From positions 1 to 59,937 of the forward strand of contig CALVQW010000012.1 of NCBI GenBank assembly GCA_944358385.1: a stretch of DNA of 59,937 nucleotides. The letters run 5' to 3'. A program made the position numbers and the translations under genes. Positions 16,464-25,458 of this stretch are shown here, piece after piece; position 1 is the first letter of the stretch, and every line of letters starts with the position of its first letter. The notes under the pieces were generated by a model. The model searched no databases, was not told the DNA's origin, and saw nothing but the letters and a program-made list of their open reading frames with translations. This stretch comes from an uncultured Clostridia bacterium. GTDB lineage: Bacteria > Bacillota > Clostridia > Christensenellales > CAG-917.

Positions 16464-17579
16464 TCAGAGGATGAGGTCGTTGAGGTAGCTTGCGCCTATG
16501 AGGACGGCGAGGAAGAGGAAATTGACGAGGGAAAAGAGGGCGAGGTAGCGTCCCGTCCTGCCAGGCTCGCGGCGGCGGTACTCACCCAGGGTGATGAGGC
16601 TGGCGAGGGAGGAGACGGGGGTTCCGAGTCCGCCTATGTTGACCGCTACGAGAAGGTGGCGGTAGTCCGTGGTGAAGCGGGAGAGCAACACTGCGGAAGG
16701 CACGTTGCTGATGACCTGACATGACGCCGTGCCCACGAGCAGCGGGGAGACGGCGACGAGAGAGCCGAGCGCGCTCTCCACTGCGGGTATGCGGGCGAGA
16801 TTGCCCGAGAACACGAAAAACGCGCAGAAAGTGAGCAGCAATGCGTAATCCACGTGCAGAAACGCCTTCGGCTCCAAGATGAGCAGTGCTGCGGTGACGA
16901 CGGCAAGCCCTACATAGAAGGGAAAAACTCTGAACACGATGAGCACCGAGAGCGCGAAGAGCAGAAAGTAGACGATCATGCGCCAGGCGGAGGGTGCGGG
17001 CGTCTCGGGCGTTTGCAGCTCGACGCGCACGGGCTTCACGAAAAGGCAGGTGAGGGCGATGAGCAGGAACGCCACGGCGAACGGCAGTGCCATGATCTTG
17101 AAAAACTCCCCTGCCGCGATGGAATAGTAGGAATAGAGATAGAGGTTCTGCGGGTTGCCGAAGGGAGTGAGCATGCCGCCGAGATTGGCAGCCACGTTCT
17201 GCATGACGAATACGAAGGCGGTGTACTCACGTTTGCCGCAGGAGGACAGCACATAGTAGCCCAGCGGCAGGAAGGTGACCAGAGCCATGTCGTTTGCCAT
17301 GATCATTGAGCCGAAGTAGGTGACGAACACCAGGGCGAAAGCGACGCGGCGCATATTGCCGAATGCGGTGACGATCTTGCCCGCCAGCCACTCGAAAAAC
17401 CTGCGCTCTTTGAGCGCGCTGACGACGGCGAGAGTGCAGAAAAGACAGGAGAGGGTGTCGAGGTCGAAGTAGTCCTTGTAAGCCGCGGAAGGCGGCACGA
17501 AAAAGCAGGTCACCGCCGCCGCCACGAGGGCAACGATGAGGACGATGTGGCTCTTTATCAGCCCGAGAAACACGTTCAT
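16464..17579 (-). CDS. SLC13/ArsB-type anion permease
   Basis: A polytopic membrane protein of ~371 residues with about ten hydrophobic segments. It carries the ion-transporter superfamily motifs: SMIMANDMALVTFLPLG in the first half and CQVISNVPSAVLLSRF in the second, the two re-entrant SNT/NDM-type loops that bind anion and cation, plus GNPQNLYLYSYY. Members carry dicarboxylates, citrate, sulfate or arsenite. The start is uncertain: ATG at 17579 and ATG at 17621 are both in frame and neither has a good ribosome site. The structured element at 17755-17900 lies upstream on the same strand. Confidence 0.85.
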   Translation of the reverse strand: MNVFLGLIKSHIVLIVALVAAAVTCFFVPPSAAYKDYFDLDTLSCLFCTLAVVSALKERRFFEWLAGKIVTAFGNMRRVAFALVFVTYFGSMIMANDMALVTFLPLGYYVLSSCGKREYTAFVFVMQNVAANLGGMLTPFGNPQNLYLYSYYSIAAGEFFKIMALPFAVAFLLIALTCLFVKPVRVELQTPETPAPSAWRMIVYFLLFALSVLIVFRVFPFYVGLAVVTAALLILEPKAFLHVDYALLLTFCAFFVFSGNLARIPAVESALGSLVAVSPLLVGTASCQVISNVPSAVLLSRFTTDYRHLLVAVNIGGLGTPVSSLASLITLGEYRRREPGRTGRYLALFSLVNFLFLAVLIGASYLNDLIL

Positions 17580-17754
17580 CCGCGGAGTTGCGGAGTTATG
17601 CCTGCCTACAAGTACACTCATACCGAGGGATATTTGTATGCTTTTTTCCTGAAAAAAGCAAGCGTTCGGGACACATTGCAAAAATTTTCTTTTTCCCATC
17701 TTCCCACCTCCCGCCCGCGCCCTGCCGCAAACGGCAAAAAGCGCGCGGGACACA

Positions 17755-17900
17755 AATAAAAATCCACCGGACTTGCCGGTGGTTTTTAATTTGAGGGCAT
17801 AGCCCTCTGATGCTGGCATAGCGAAATCGCCTACCAGTAGTCCGACTTTGAAGCGGACGGCGGGAGAGTCTCTCCCGCGCTAGGTTCATGGGCGGCGGGA
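17755..17900 (-). ncRNA. Candidate structured RNA or leader, unidentified family
   Basis: Read on the minus strand this stretch forms a chain of five stems: GCGGGAGA/TCTCCCGC (17860-17878), GTCCG/CGGAC (about 17839-17857), CTGG-GCG/CGC-CCAG (about 17812-17837), GAGGG/CCCTC (17793-17807) and a terminator stem CCACCGG/CCGGTGG (17764-17782) followed by ATTTTTATTT. It lies between the stop of the DUF262 gene and the permease start, so it could be a terminator-controlled leader of the permease or the 3' end of the DUF262 transcript. I cannot assign it to a known riboswitch class. Confidence 0.5.
17764..17788. terminator. Bidirectional terminator stem
   Basis: Seven-bp CCACCGG/CCGGTGG stem with T runs on both strands (TTTTTAATTT plus, TTTTTATTT minus). 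Confidence 0.8.
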
Positions 17901-17981
17901 TGTACGCGTCCGGAAAAGCGGGCGTCACTTTGCCGCTTTCCCGGTCACTCGGCGCGCAGATCGCGCCCCTCCCCTTTCATT

Positions 17982-20219
17982 TCACGTTTTAATGGCGTCT
18001 AGGCGGGCGAAAGCCTCTTTCAACAGCCCGCGCATCTCATCTGCGTGTATGAGACTTCCCTTATCTTTCCACCACGCGTTCACGTCGTTCACGTTGTTTT
18101 TCTCTTTCAACATAGCCGCCATGACGCGCAGTTTGAGGCTGAACGCGGAGGAGGAGAGGATGCCGTTGTCCACGTTCTTCGCACTCGGCAGCGAATTGGA
18201 GAAGGAGGAGTTCTTGCTCCTGCTCAGGATGGCGAGGTTGCCGAAGTTGTCCACTCCGCCGTCCGCTCCGCCGTCCTCTCCCCTTTCCCACTCCTCGCCG
18301 TTCTTGGGATGACGGGGATAGAAATGCTCCACCGACGTGCGGAAGGTGAAGTCGAAATCGTCGTACCGCACTTCCGGATACTTCAGCTCATAATCCGTGC
18401 GCGCGTTCTTCCTTTTGCTCCTCTTGTGCCTCTCCCACACTCTGTCCCGCCAGAGGATGTAGTCGAGATAGTTGAACACGATGTTGGGGGTGGCGACGCC
18501 GAGCGCGGGGACGCCGAGCGCGGGGACGCCGAGCGCGGGGACACCGCCCTCCGAGTTTATCCATTCTTCGAACCCTTTGTTTATCCATTCTTCGAACCCT
18601 TTCGCCGCTTTCACGCCCTCCTGCGCCACGCTCTCCAAACACCTCTCGTAGTCCTTGACGAGCGCGTCGGCTAACCCTGCTATATCCGCAAAATCGGTAT
18701 ATCTGACGCCATTTTCATCATAATGAAATGCCTTTTCATGCAGAAACAGCAATGCCCGCGTGATCCAATGCATGACTTTGGGAGAGGTGTAGGACACCCT
18801 TAGGCACGCCTGCAATTTGACCTGTCTCTCCTCGGGATCGTCCGCCTCTCTGTTCTTTTTCTTTTCCGCGCCGAAGGTGTTGACGCAGTAGCCTTTCCGC
18901 GTGCCGCGTTTCTCGTCGCGGGAGCAGGCAAGCCGCTTCAACGACCATGCCCCGCCATCGTTCACCTCGGAGTCGTCCGCCACGCTCCCGCGATTCTCGC
19001 GCTTGACGACGAAGGCATCGAACAGCACCCGACAGCACAGCATGCACTCGACAAACTCTCTTGCGAACTTCGCTTTCTCCTCTTTGCCGCCTGCTCCGCA
19101 GCACTCGCGTTTGAGCGCGTCGAAGGTCTGTTTCAATTTGCCGTCATCCAGCATGTCGGGCAGCACTTTCCGCCCCTCTTTCGTGACATAGAGATCTTCC
19201 TTGCCCGCCTCACAGCCGTGCGTGCAGGCGTACACCTTGAAGGTGTGCAGCAAGAAGTGCGTGAAGCCGATCACACCGACATACGCCGCCTCGGAATCGT
19301 CCGCATCATCTCTCCCCGCTGTAGCATACTCCTGCGCGCTCTTTTGTGGAAGGATGTCCTTGATGCTTTTGTCCCCTCCCGCAGCGGCACGCGCCGCCTC
19401 GTCGTCGGATGCGTCTCCCGACTCCCATCCGACGGACGGAAGCTCGTTCCACCTTTCTCCGAACAGCAGCTTCCTCCTTTCGGCGGGGAAGTGCATCTGC
19501 ACATATCCCGTCATGTCGCTGCACGCCTGCCATATCTCCGCCGCCTTGCGACGGTCGCTCTCGCGGGTGAGCATCCCCATGAGATCCGCCTTGATGAGAT
19601 CGGCGGGTTCCAGCTGTTCGCCGCGGGTGTTCATCACCTCGAAATAGCGGTTGCGGTCGGTGTTCGCTGGGACTTTCACGCGGAATATGACCGTCCTTTT
19701 CAGCCTCTTTTTCAGCCTTTCGACATCGACATTCATGCGCGCAAGAATGTCCCGCACGGTGCGGAAAGCGGCGAAAAGACCGCCCTCTCCGTCCTTGCCT
19801 TCCGCAATGTCGCGGAGAGCATCGTTGGAACTATCTCTGCACTCATAGGTCAAAGACTCCCCCTTCACGTCAATGCCGAGTGCGGCAAGCAGGAGAAAGA
19901 GCGCGGTGAGCCGTTGCTGTCCGTCTATGACTTCATAGCCGCCGCCATCCCTCACGTCCACGACGAGAGTGCCGAGGCAATACTCCTTGCCCTCGAAGTC
20001 GTTGACATCCTCTATGTCGCTGTCGGAGTTCTTTTCTTCCTCGGAGTACTCCTTGCCCTCGAAGTCGTTGACATCCTCTATGAGTTGTGCGATCTCCTTC
20101 TCTCCCCAGGCGAACTCGCGCTGATAGACGGGGACGACATATCTCCCCATCCCGAAAATGCTCTCGTTCCCGTCAAGGACGGTCAGACGCGCTATCTCAT
20201 CCTCACCGTACACTCTCAC
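17982..20219 (-). CDS. DUF262/DUF1524 protein (GmrSD-like, putative defence nuclease)
   Basis: A 745-residue protein. The N-terminal DUF262 part has the ParB-like VPVYQREFAWG, the nucleotide-handling motif VIDGQQRLTAL and the NTRGEQLEPADLIKADLM segment. The C-terminal ~150 residues resemble DUF1524: SVEHFYPRHP and NLAILSRSKNSSFSN, a His-Me-finger nuclease signature. This pairing defines GmrSD-type modification-dependent restriction enzymes. The gene overlaps the stop of another DUF262 gene by four bases, so they are co-translated. It contains in-frame direct repeats: DVNDFEGKEY twice (22 residues apart), KGFEEWIN twice and GVPAL three times. Defence function is inferred from family membership. 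Confidence 0.82.
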   Translation of the reverse strand: MRVYGEDEIARLTVLDGNESIFGMGRYVVPVYQREFAWGEKEIAQLIEDVNDFEGKEYSEEEKNSDSDIEDVNDFEGKEYCLGTLVVDVRDGGGYEVIDGQQRLTALFLLLAALGIDVKGESLTYECRDSSNDALRDIAEGKDGEGGLFAAFRTVRDILARMNVDVERLKKRLKRTVIFRVKVPANTDRNRYFEVMNTRGEQLEPADLIKADLMGMLTRESDRRKAAEIWQACSDMTGYVQMHFPAERRKLLFGERWNELPSVGWESGDASDDEAARAAAGGDKSIKDILPQKSAQEYATAGRDDADDSEAAYVGVIGFTHFLLHTFKVYACTHGCEAGKEDLYVTKEGRKVLPDMLDDGKLKQTFDALKRECCGAGGKEEKAKFAREFVECMLCCRVLFDAFVVKRENRGSVADDSEVNDGGAWSLKRLACSRDEKRGTRKGYCVNTFGAEKKKNREADDPEERQVKLQACLRVSYTSPKVMHWITRALLFLHEKAFHYDENGVRYTDFADIAGLADALVKDYERCLESVAQEGVKAAKGFEEWINKGFEEWINSEGGVPALGVPALGVPALGVATPNIVFNYLDYILWRDRVWERHKRSKRKNARTDYELKYPEVRYDDFDFTFRTSVEHFYPRHPKNGEEWERGEDGGADGGVDNFGNLAILSRSKNSSFSNSLPSAKNVDNGILSSSAFSLKLRVMAAMLKEKNNVNDVNAWWKDKGSLIHADEMRGLLKEAFARLDAIKT

Positions 20220-21745
20220 ATCTCACCTCCGTCCAGCACCGCGCACTCGCCGCATACGTTCCCCTCCGACATAAAGCGGAGAAGGGCGGCGAGAGGCTTG
20301 CGCTCCTCTTCCGCCAGACTGCCCGTGATGTCCTTGTCGTCGGGTATTTCCGTCACGACATCCCGCACCTCGGAGTGCAGCCGCGCGCCCGCCGTCAAGG
20401 CGAACACGTTGACGCCCGTCTCGGTGACGTACTTGTTGACGGAAGCGGCGGACAGCCTTTGCTTGCTTATGCGGGGGATCATCGCCCACTTAAAGAGCTT
20501 CCCCGCAACGGCGGTAAGATCCGTCTCACCGAACTTGTCCAGATAGCACATCACGGCGGAATAGAAGATCCCCAACGCGTGTCCAAGCCCTGCCGAACCT
20601 TTGCCGTCGAACAGTCTTGCCTCAAGAGATGAGACTTTATCCGCCGTTTTGTCGGCGTCATCCCCGTTTTCTGCCGATGTTGCACGCTCCATTCTTTCGC
20701 ACTCCCTGATGCACTCTTTGATCACCTCTCGCGCCGCGCTTTCCGCCTTGCTTTCCGCCTTTTCTCTGAGGTCGAGATATTTCTCGGTAAAGGCGAAAAA
20801 GTCCGCGCCCGCGCGGAAAGGCTCGGTCATGAGAAAGTAGTGCGGCGACGCTGCCGCCGCGCGTCCCGCGCAGGGGTAGGCGCAGCCTTCCTCATAGCCC
20901 TTGAACTCGTCGATGTCCTTCTCGGTGAACCTGCGGACATGCTCTTTCCTCGTCCAAAGCAAAACGGGATAAAGCCTGTCCTCAAAAAGCGAATCGATTT
21001 TACGGGGAGACACTCCCTCCCATTTTTTCACCACCCTGTCGCGCGGCTCCTTCTCCTCCGTGCCGCTCATTGCGCGCAGGTGGTAGGCTTTGAGCAGGGC
21101 GGGCGGCGAGACCTTCTTGCCGCGGGAGTTCTGTGAGTCGAAAAGGCGGAATGCCGCAGACAGCTCTTTTACGCATATGACGACGACTGTAGCGCACGCG
21201 TCCCCGTCCGGGCGGGCGTCTCCCTCGCATGATTGGATCAGCCAGCGCAGCCTCTTCCTTTCCTCCTCACTCACCGAGCGCAGCCGCTCGGCGATGGCGC
21301 GGAAGTTCTCGCGTATGCGGGCGGGAGAGACGGTGTCGGACGCGCCGAATTCCAACACTTCCGCCGCCTTCCTCTCCTCCTCGGACATCCCCAATGCCAG
21401 CGCGATGATGGCAAGGGTGACTATGCGCTGCTGACCGTCCACTATGTCGAGAGTGCCTTCACTCACGTTTTCGTGCAAAATGACGGAGCCTATCCTGTAC
21501 TCCCCTCCCCGCTCGGACGCGTCGAGAAGGTCGTCGAGCAGGGTGCGCGCGCTCTTGACGCTCCACTTGTAGGGACGCTGATAGGTGGGCAGACGCAAAG
21601 GAACGCCCTCCCCTGCGAGGGCATTCCGCAAAATGTCGCCCACAGGGCGCACTTCCGCACTTATCGCAGGGCGCACTTGCGCACTTATCGCAGGGCGCAC
21701 TTGCGCGCTTATCATTCCGTCATCCGTCGTAAAACCTTTGTCCAT
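20216..21745 (-). CDS. DUF262 protein, partner of the downstream DUF262/DUF1524 gene
   Basis: A 509-residue protein with the DUF262 motifs LPTYQRPYKWSVKSARTLLDD, IVDGQQRIVTLAII and DSQNSRGKKVSPPALLKAYHL. The C-terminal half is helical and I see no EHxxP nuclease motif, so it may lack the DUF1524 cleavage part that its neighbour has. The N-terminus carries three 8-residue repeats (RPAISAQV type) encoded by 24-bp direct repeats around 21643-21713. Stop and next start overlap as ATGA. The two genes look like a specificity/NTPase partner and a nuclease partner; which subunit recognises DNA is unknown. Confidence 0.78.
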   Translation of the reverse strand: MDKGFTTDDGMISAQVRPAISAQVRPAISAEVRPVGDILRNALAGEGVPLRLPTYQRPYKWSVKSARTLLDDLLDASERGGEYRIGSVILHENVSEGTLDIVDGQQRIVTLAIIALALGMSEEERKAAEVLEFGASDTVSPARIRENFRAIAERLRSVSEEERKRLRWLIQSCEGDARPDGDACATVVVICVKELSAAFRLFDSQNSRGKKVSPPALLKAYHLRAMSGTEEKEPRDRVVKKWEGVSPRKIDSLFEDRLYPVLLWTRKEHVRRFTEKDIDEFKGYEEGCAYPCAGRAAAASPHYFLMTEPFRAGADFFAFTEKYLDLREKAESKAESAAREVIKECIRECERMERATSAENGDDADKTADKVSSLEARLFDGKGSAGLGHALGIFYSAVMCYLDKFGETDLTAVAGKLFKWAMIPRISKQRLSAASVNKYVTETGVNVFALTAGARLHSEVRDVVTEIPDDKDITGSLAEEERKPLAALLRFMSEGNVCGECAVLDGGEM

Positions 21746-21989
21746 GCCCTTAAAATAAACGGAACGACGTCCCGAAAACGTCGCACACCGTCACCGTTGA
21801 CAGACAGCACGTCGGCGCGCCGAGCGCGCCCTTACGTACAGCACGTCTCCCGCCGCCGCGGCTTCGGGAGAATGCCCGGCGAGAAAGCTCCGCCGCATCC
21901 CTTCTGTCCCCGTGGGAACTGCGGTGAGCAAAGGGCGCGGAAACGCGCCCTTCGCAATGACACGGCGCGGGTGTCCGCGCCGGAAATCG

Positions 21990-22466
21990 TCAACCTTTGA
22001 CCGCGGCGCAGAATTGTTCCACGCTCATCTGATCGGTGGCGACCAGGAAGAACTTGTCGTTGAACTTCTCCACGATGTCCAGCGCGAGACTGAGCATAAA
22101 GAGGCATGCCGTCTTGGAGATGAGGCTGGAGCGGAAGCTCTCCGTCATCCTGAACGTGATGTCCCCCGTCATGTAGTTGTAGTCGAAGTTGCCCACGGAG
22201 AGGAGATAGTTGGCATGGCACACGGCGAGTGCGACATCCGCCTTCTCGGTCGGTTTGACGCCGAAGGGCATGTCGGACCTGAACCTGATGATCTGCCTTT
22301 CCTCATCGAAACGGATGTTGTACGCGAGGTCGAAGTCGTCCCCTTTGAAGGAGATGCGGATGGAAAGTGCTTCCCTGTCCGCCTGATATTTGCAACCCGC
22401 ATCGTCCAGGGCGGCGCAAAAGCTGTTGAGCATATTTTCTGCCTGTTTACGATTGATGTCCACCAT
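21990..22466 (-). CDS. YbjN-like small protein A
   Basis: 158 residues, cytoplasmic, predicted alpha/beta. It begins MVDINRKQAENMLNSFCAAL, has YNIRFDEERQIIRFRSDMPF and FDYNYMTGDITFRMTESF strands, and ends in an amphipathic helix. This is the layout of the YbjN/type-III-chaperone-like fold. It is a clear paralogue of the next gene upstream: both have an xxIRF..E.Q.I...S.LPF block and a NFDYxxxxGxIxFRxTxxF block. AAGGAGG precedes the start, 11 bases after the paralogue's stop. Members of this fold often act as chaperones or adaptors for larger proteins. Here the partner could be the AAA+ ATPase of the same operon, which is inference. Confidence 0.65.
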   Translation of the reverse strand: MVDINRKQAENMLNSFCAALDDAGCKYQADREALSIRISFKGDDFDLAYNIRFDEERQIIRFRSDMPFGVKPTEKADVALAVCHANYLLSVGNFDYNYMTGDITFRMTESFRSSLISKTACLFMLSLALDIVEKFNDKFFLVATDQMSVEQFCAAVKG

Positions 22467-22477
22467 GATGCACCTCC

Positions 22478-22960
22478 TTATTCGGAAAACATTGCGTAAA
22501 CCTGGTCCAGGCTGATATCGCGCTGGGTGAGAGTGAAGAGCTTGTCGTTGTACTCGTCCACGGTATAGCAGGCGATGCCGAGCATATACTCGAACACGTC
22601 CTTCCCGAGCAGGCTCTCCATAAAAGTGTTGGTGACTCTGAACACGATCACGCCCTTGTCGGGATCGTAATCGAAAGAACCGGTGATGATGTTGTCGTTT
22701 GCGGTGCAGACGGCGACAGCCACCGCCTCTTTCTTGCTCGCGGGGACGGTGAACGGAAGCTGGGAGTAGAGGATGACTCTCTGTGTCTCCGCATCCACTT
22801 TAAAGCGGATGTCCATGGGAAGGTCATCCCCTCTCGCGCCGCTGTTCACGACCAGATTCGCCTCGTCCTTTGCGTATTTCCAATCGCGTTCGTCGAGGAA
22901 AGCGCAGAGCGTCGCAAACGTAGTACGCGCGCTTCTGAGGCTGTTTTCGTCAATGCTCAT
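22478..22960 (-). CDS. YbjN-like small protein B
   Basis: 160 residues, starting MSIDENSLRSARTTFATLCAF. The start at 22960 is fixed by AAAGGAGGACAATTT upstream; a longer reading frame to 23113 overlaps the ATPase and is rejected. Shares with protein A the MDIRFKVDAETQRVILYSQLPF and FDYDPDKGVIVFRVTNTF blocks and a helical C-terminus (VYAMFSE). The pair probably forms a heterodimer or a redundant pair. Seventeen bases separate it from the ATPase stop, so it is in the same operon. Confidence 0.65.
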   Translation of the reverse strand: MSIDENSLRSARTTFATLCAFLDERDWKYAKDEANLVVNSGARGDDLPMDIRFKVDAETQRVILYSQLPFTVPASKKEAVAVAVCTANDNIITGSFDYDPDKGVIVFRVTNTFMESLLGKDVFEYMLGIACYTVDEYNDKLFTLTQRDISLDQVYAMFSE

Positions 22961-22977
22961 AAATTGTCCTCCTTTTA

Positions 22978-25041
22978 TCAGAACCCTATGCGGGATCGTT
23001 TCGGTGTGTTGAGAATGAACTCCTTTTCGGAGCTGGCACGTTCGAAGTCCGCTTTGGTCAGCGTCACTTCGGATATGCCTTCGAGCTGGCAGCGCATCGC
23101 CGCCTTCGCCCACGTGCGCTCAAAGAGATTGCGCACGAAACGTGCGTTGCTGAATTCCTTGGAATTGATGAACTCGTCGGACAGCCCCGCAAAATAGGCG
23201 CGCGCCGCGTCCAGCACCTCCTGATCGCACTTGAACTTGCCCTGCGCCATGGACGCGAAGATGTCGCCGAGCTGCTCCTTCGTGAAGTTGGGGAACTCTA
23301 TGCAATAAGGCATGCGGCTCCTAAGCCCCGCATTGCCCTGCATCAGCCTCTCCATATCGTCGGTGTAGCCCGCCATGATGATGACCAGATCCTTGCGGTG
23401 GTTCTCCATCTCGGCGATGAGCATCTCCAAGGCTTCCAACCCGAAATCCTTGCCGCCGTCATCGCCGCGGAAGAGGGAGTACGCCTCGTCGATGAAAAGC
23501 ACCGAGCCGTACGCGTCGCGGCAAATGCTCGCGGTCTTGGGAGCGGTCTCGCCGACATATCTGCCGCACAGATCCCTGCCCATCACCTCGTGGAGATTGC
23601 CTATGCGCAGCACTCCGCGCTCTTTCAGGATCTTGCCCACGATGCGCGCCACCGTCGTCTTGCCCGTGCCGGGGTTGCCGACGAAACGCATATGCACGCA
23701 GGGTGCCTCCTTCTCGTTGAGTTTGGCATACTCGATCTGCGCGATGATCTCCTCCACCTGCTGCTTGATCTTCTCCGCACCAATGAGCTTGTCCAGCTCC
23801 TCCATGCCGCCGCCCGCGCTCGCGTCGATATCCTCGCAAAGCGTCTTGGCGTCGCTCTGGGAGATGACGTAAGTGGCGCGTTTCTTGCCCGCATTGGAGA
23901 GCTGCTTGTTGTATACAAGCTCGCTCACCACCTTTTTCACGGTGTTGATGCCGTAGAACCTGCCGTCCCTCTTTTCCTCCGCGATGCGCGCGGTAAAATA
24001 TTTCCACGCACGCCCCGCCATGGTGAAGCCGAATTTCTCCAACTCTTTTTTGGCGTAGGTCACCAGCTCGTCCGTGTTGAAGGGCGGGAAGGACACTTCG
24101 CGGATGATGAGCAGGTCGCTCAAAGAATCCTTGATGCGCGCCAGCACTTCCTTGTCCACAAAAGGCACTCTGAACACGACGACAGTGTTTTGCAGCGAAT
24201 TCTCGACATACCTCAGGAAGTTGCGGAAGGCCTCGGAATCCAGCCTGTCCATCCACGCGCAGATGTCGAGACACACCACCTTGACGCGTTCGGGACTGCC
24301 GCCCATCGCATTCCTCGCCCAGGAGAAACAGTCGCTCACGTTCTTGCTCGACGTTTCCGCGTCGATCTTCACCTCTGTCACGGGCGAATTGACGTCGATC
24401 ATGCGCAATTTGGTCGAATTGATGATGTCGGCAAAGAGGTTGAGATAGGTGGTCAGACCATACCCGTCGCTCACCGAGAACAGATAGCACTTGCGTGCGA
24501 AAACTTCGGTGTATTTCTTGTCCGAAAGCAGGGGCGCGACCTTGACAAGCTCCTCGGCAAGTGCCTTGAACTCCTTTGCGCCGATGAGAGAATTTATGCA
24601 CTCCATCGTAGCAACGGGATCCTGCCTGCGCGTCGTCTCCTTGTAGGCGTCTAGCATGGCGAACAACCCGGCGTCGTCATCGTCGTCGCCGCCCAACTCC
24701 AAGGACACGCTGCGTCCTTTCTCGAAAATGCTCTCTTCCTCCCCTTCGTCATCGTCGGAGTCGTCGTCGGAGTCATGCGCCTCGTTCCAGCTCACCAAAG
24801 CCGACGACGCGCCCTCGCCGTACTTGTCGTCGAGGAGCAGGCACACCGTTTTTTTCATATCCTGCGCTTCCTCGCCGTCCGTCTCCACGGCAAATGTGAG
24901 TGAGTTGTAGGTGGACTCGCACACGACAAACCCCTTCATTGAAGAAAAAACCTGTTTCAGAACCTCGATGGGCAAAGTCTCGTCGTTGCGATGCTTCAAC
25001 ACCCATTCGTCGGAAAGACCGATCTTGTAAATTTTTCTCAT
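22978..25041 (-). CDS. Double AAA+ ATPase (CbbX/SpoVK-like) with operon-specific N-terminal domain
   Basis: 687 residues. Residues 1-~75 form a small domain also found at the start of the TPR protein at 25459. A linker rich in Asp/Glu (~88-125) follows. Residues ~180-400 look like a degenerate AAA+ module: the P-loop position reads SDGYGLTTYL without the Lys, though a Walker B-like VVCLDICAWMD remains. Residues ~415-687 are a complete CbbX-type module: Walker A GNPGTGKTT (455-463), Walker B VLFIDEA (514-520), sensor GYTDD (~558) and an arginine finger in NAGLRSRMP (~570). CbbX-family ATPases remodel protein complexes; EccA of type VII secretion is a relative. The ribosome site is GAGGGAG, with a good promoter at 25142. 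Confidence 0.85.
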   Translation of the reverse strand: MRKIYKIGLSDEWVLKHRNDETLPIEVLKQVFSSMKGFVVCESTYNSLTFAVETDGEEAQDMKKTVCLLLDDKYGEGASSALVSWNEAHDSDDDSDDDEGEEESIFEKGRSVSLELGGDDDDDAGLFAMLDAYKETTRRQDPVATMECINSLIGAKEFKALAEELVKVAPLLSDKKYTEVFARKCYLFSVSDGYGLTTYLNLFADIINSTKLRMIDVNSPVTEVKIDAETSSKNVSDCFSWARNAMGGSPERVKVVCLDICAWMDRLDSEAFRNFLRYVENSLQNTVVVFRVPFVDKEVLARIKDSLSDLLIIREVSFPPFNTDELVTYAKKELEKFGFTMAGRAWKYFTARIAEEKRDGRFYGINTVKKVVSELVYNKQLSNAGKKRATYVISQSDAKTLCEDIDASAGGGMEELDKLIGAEKIKQQVEEIIAQIEYAKLNEKEAPCVHMRFVGNPGTGKTTVARIVGKILKERGVLRIGNLHEVMGRDLCGRYVGETAPKTASICRDAYGSVLFIDEAYSLFRGDDGGKDFGLEALEMLIAEMENHRKDLVIIMAGYTDDMERLMQGNAGLRSRMPYCIEFPNFTKEQLGDIFASMAQGKFKCDQEVLDAARAYFAGLSDEFINSKEFSNARFVRNLFERTWAKAAMRCQLEGISEVTLTKADFERASSEKEFILNTPKRSRIGF

Positions 25042-25141
25042 TTTTCTCCCTCGCGCTCACGCGCCGCACTCCGCGCCCGAAGGGAACTCCCCCTTTCAAG
25101 CCGCGGAATACGTCAAAACATTTCGAATTTCGACAAAAAGC

Positions 25142-25170
25142 ATTTTAACATAAAACATTTTAAATATCAA
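25142..25170 (-). promoter_or_regulatory. Promoter of the AAA+/YbjN operon
   Basis: On the minus strand TTGATA (25165-25170), 17-base spacer, TAAAAT (25142-25147), in a locally AT-rich stretch about 100 bases ahead of the ATPase ATG. Confidence 0.75.
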
Positions 25171-25458
25171 CCTCTTCCGCAAATATTTTCCCTTTTAAAG
25201 TGTTCACTTTGTTGAATTATGCGCTTGCGGAAAACAGAAAACCGACCACATTTAGATGTTGCAATGCCCGTGTCGTTTGAGAGCGCGGTGCAAAAACCGC
25301 CCGCTGCGTGCGGACGGCGGAAACGTTTTCTTAACGGTAATGTGAAGATCTCGCCTATGCCCGATCATTTCTCTCAGGCATGCAATGACAATATCGGCAA
25401 GTTTCGGCTGTGCAAAGTGTCGAAAAGAATTGCTCGGAGCAGGTCCGCATTGTTCCTC
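25171..25458. other. AT-rich intergenic between TPR protein and AAA+ ATPase
   Basis: The stretch holds no credible gene. The part nearest the ATPase is AT-rich and carries its promoter. No clear terminator for the TPR gene was seen, so partial read-through is possible. Confidence 0.4.
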
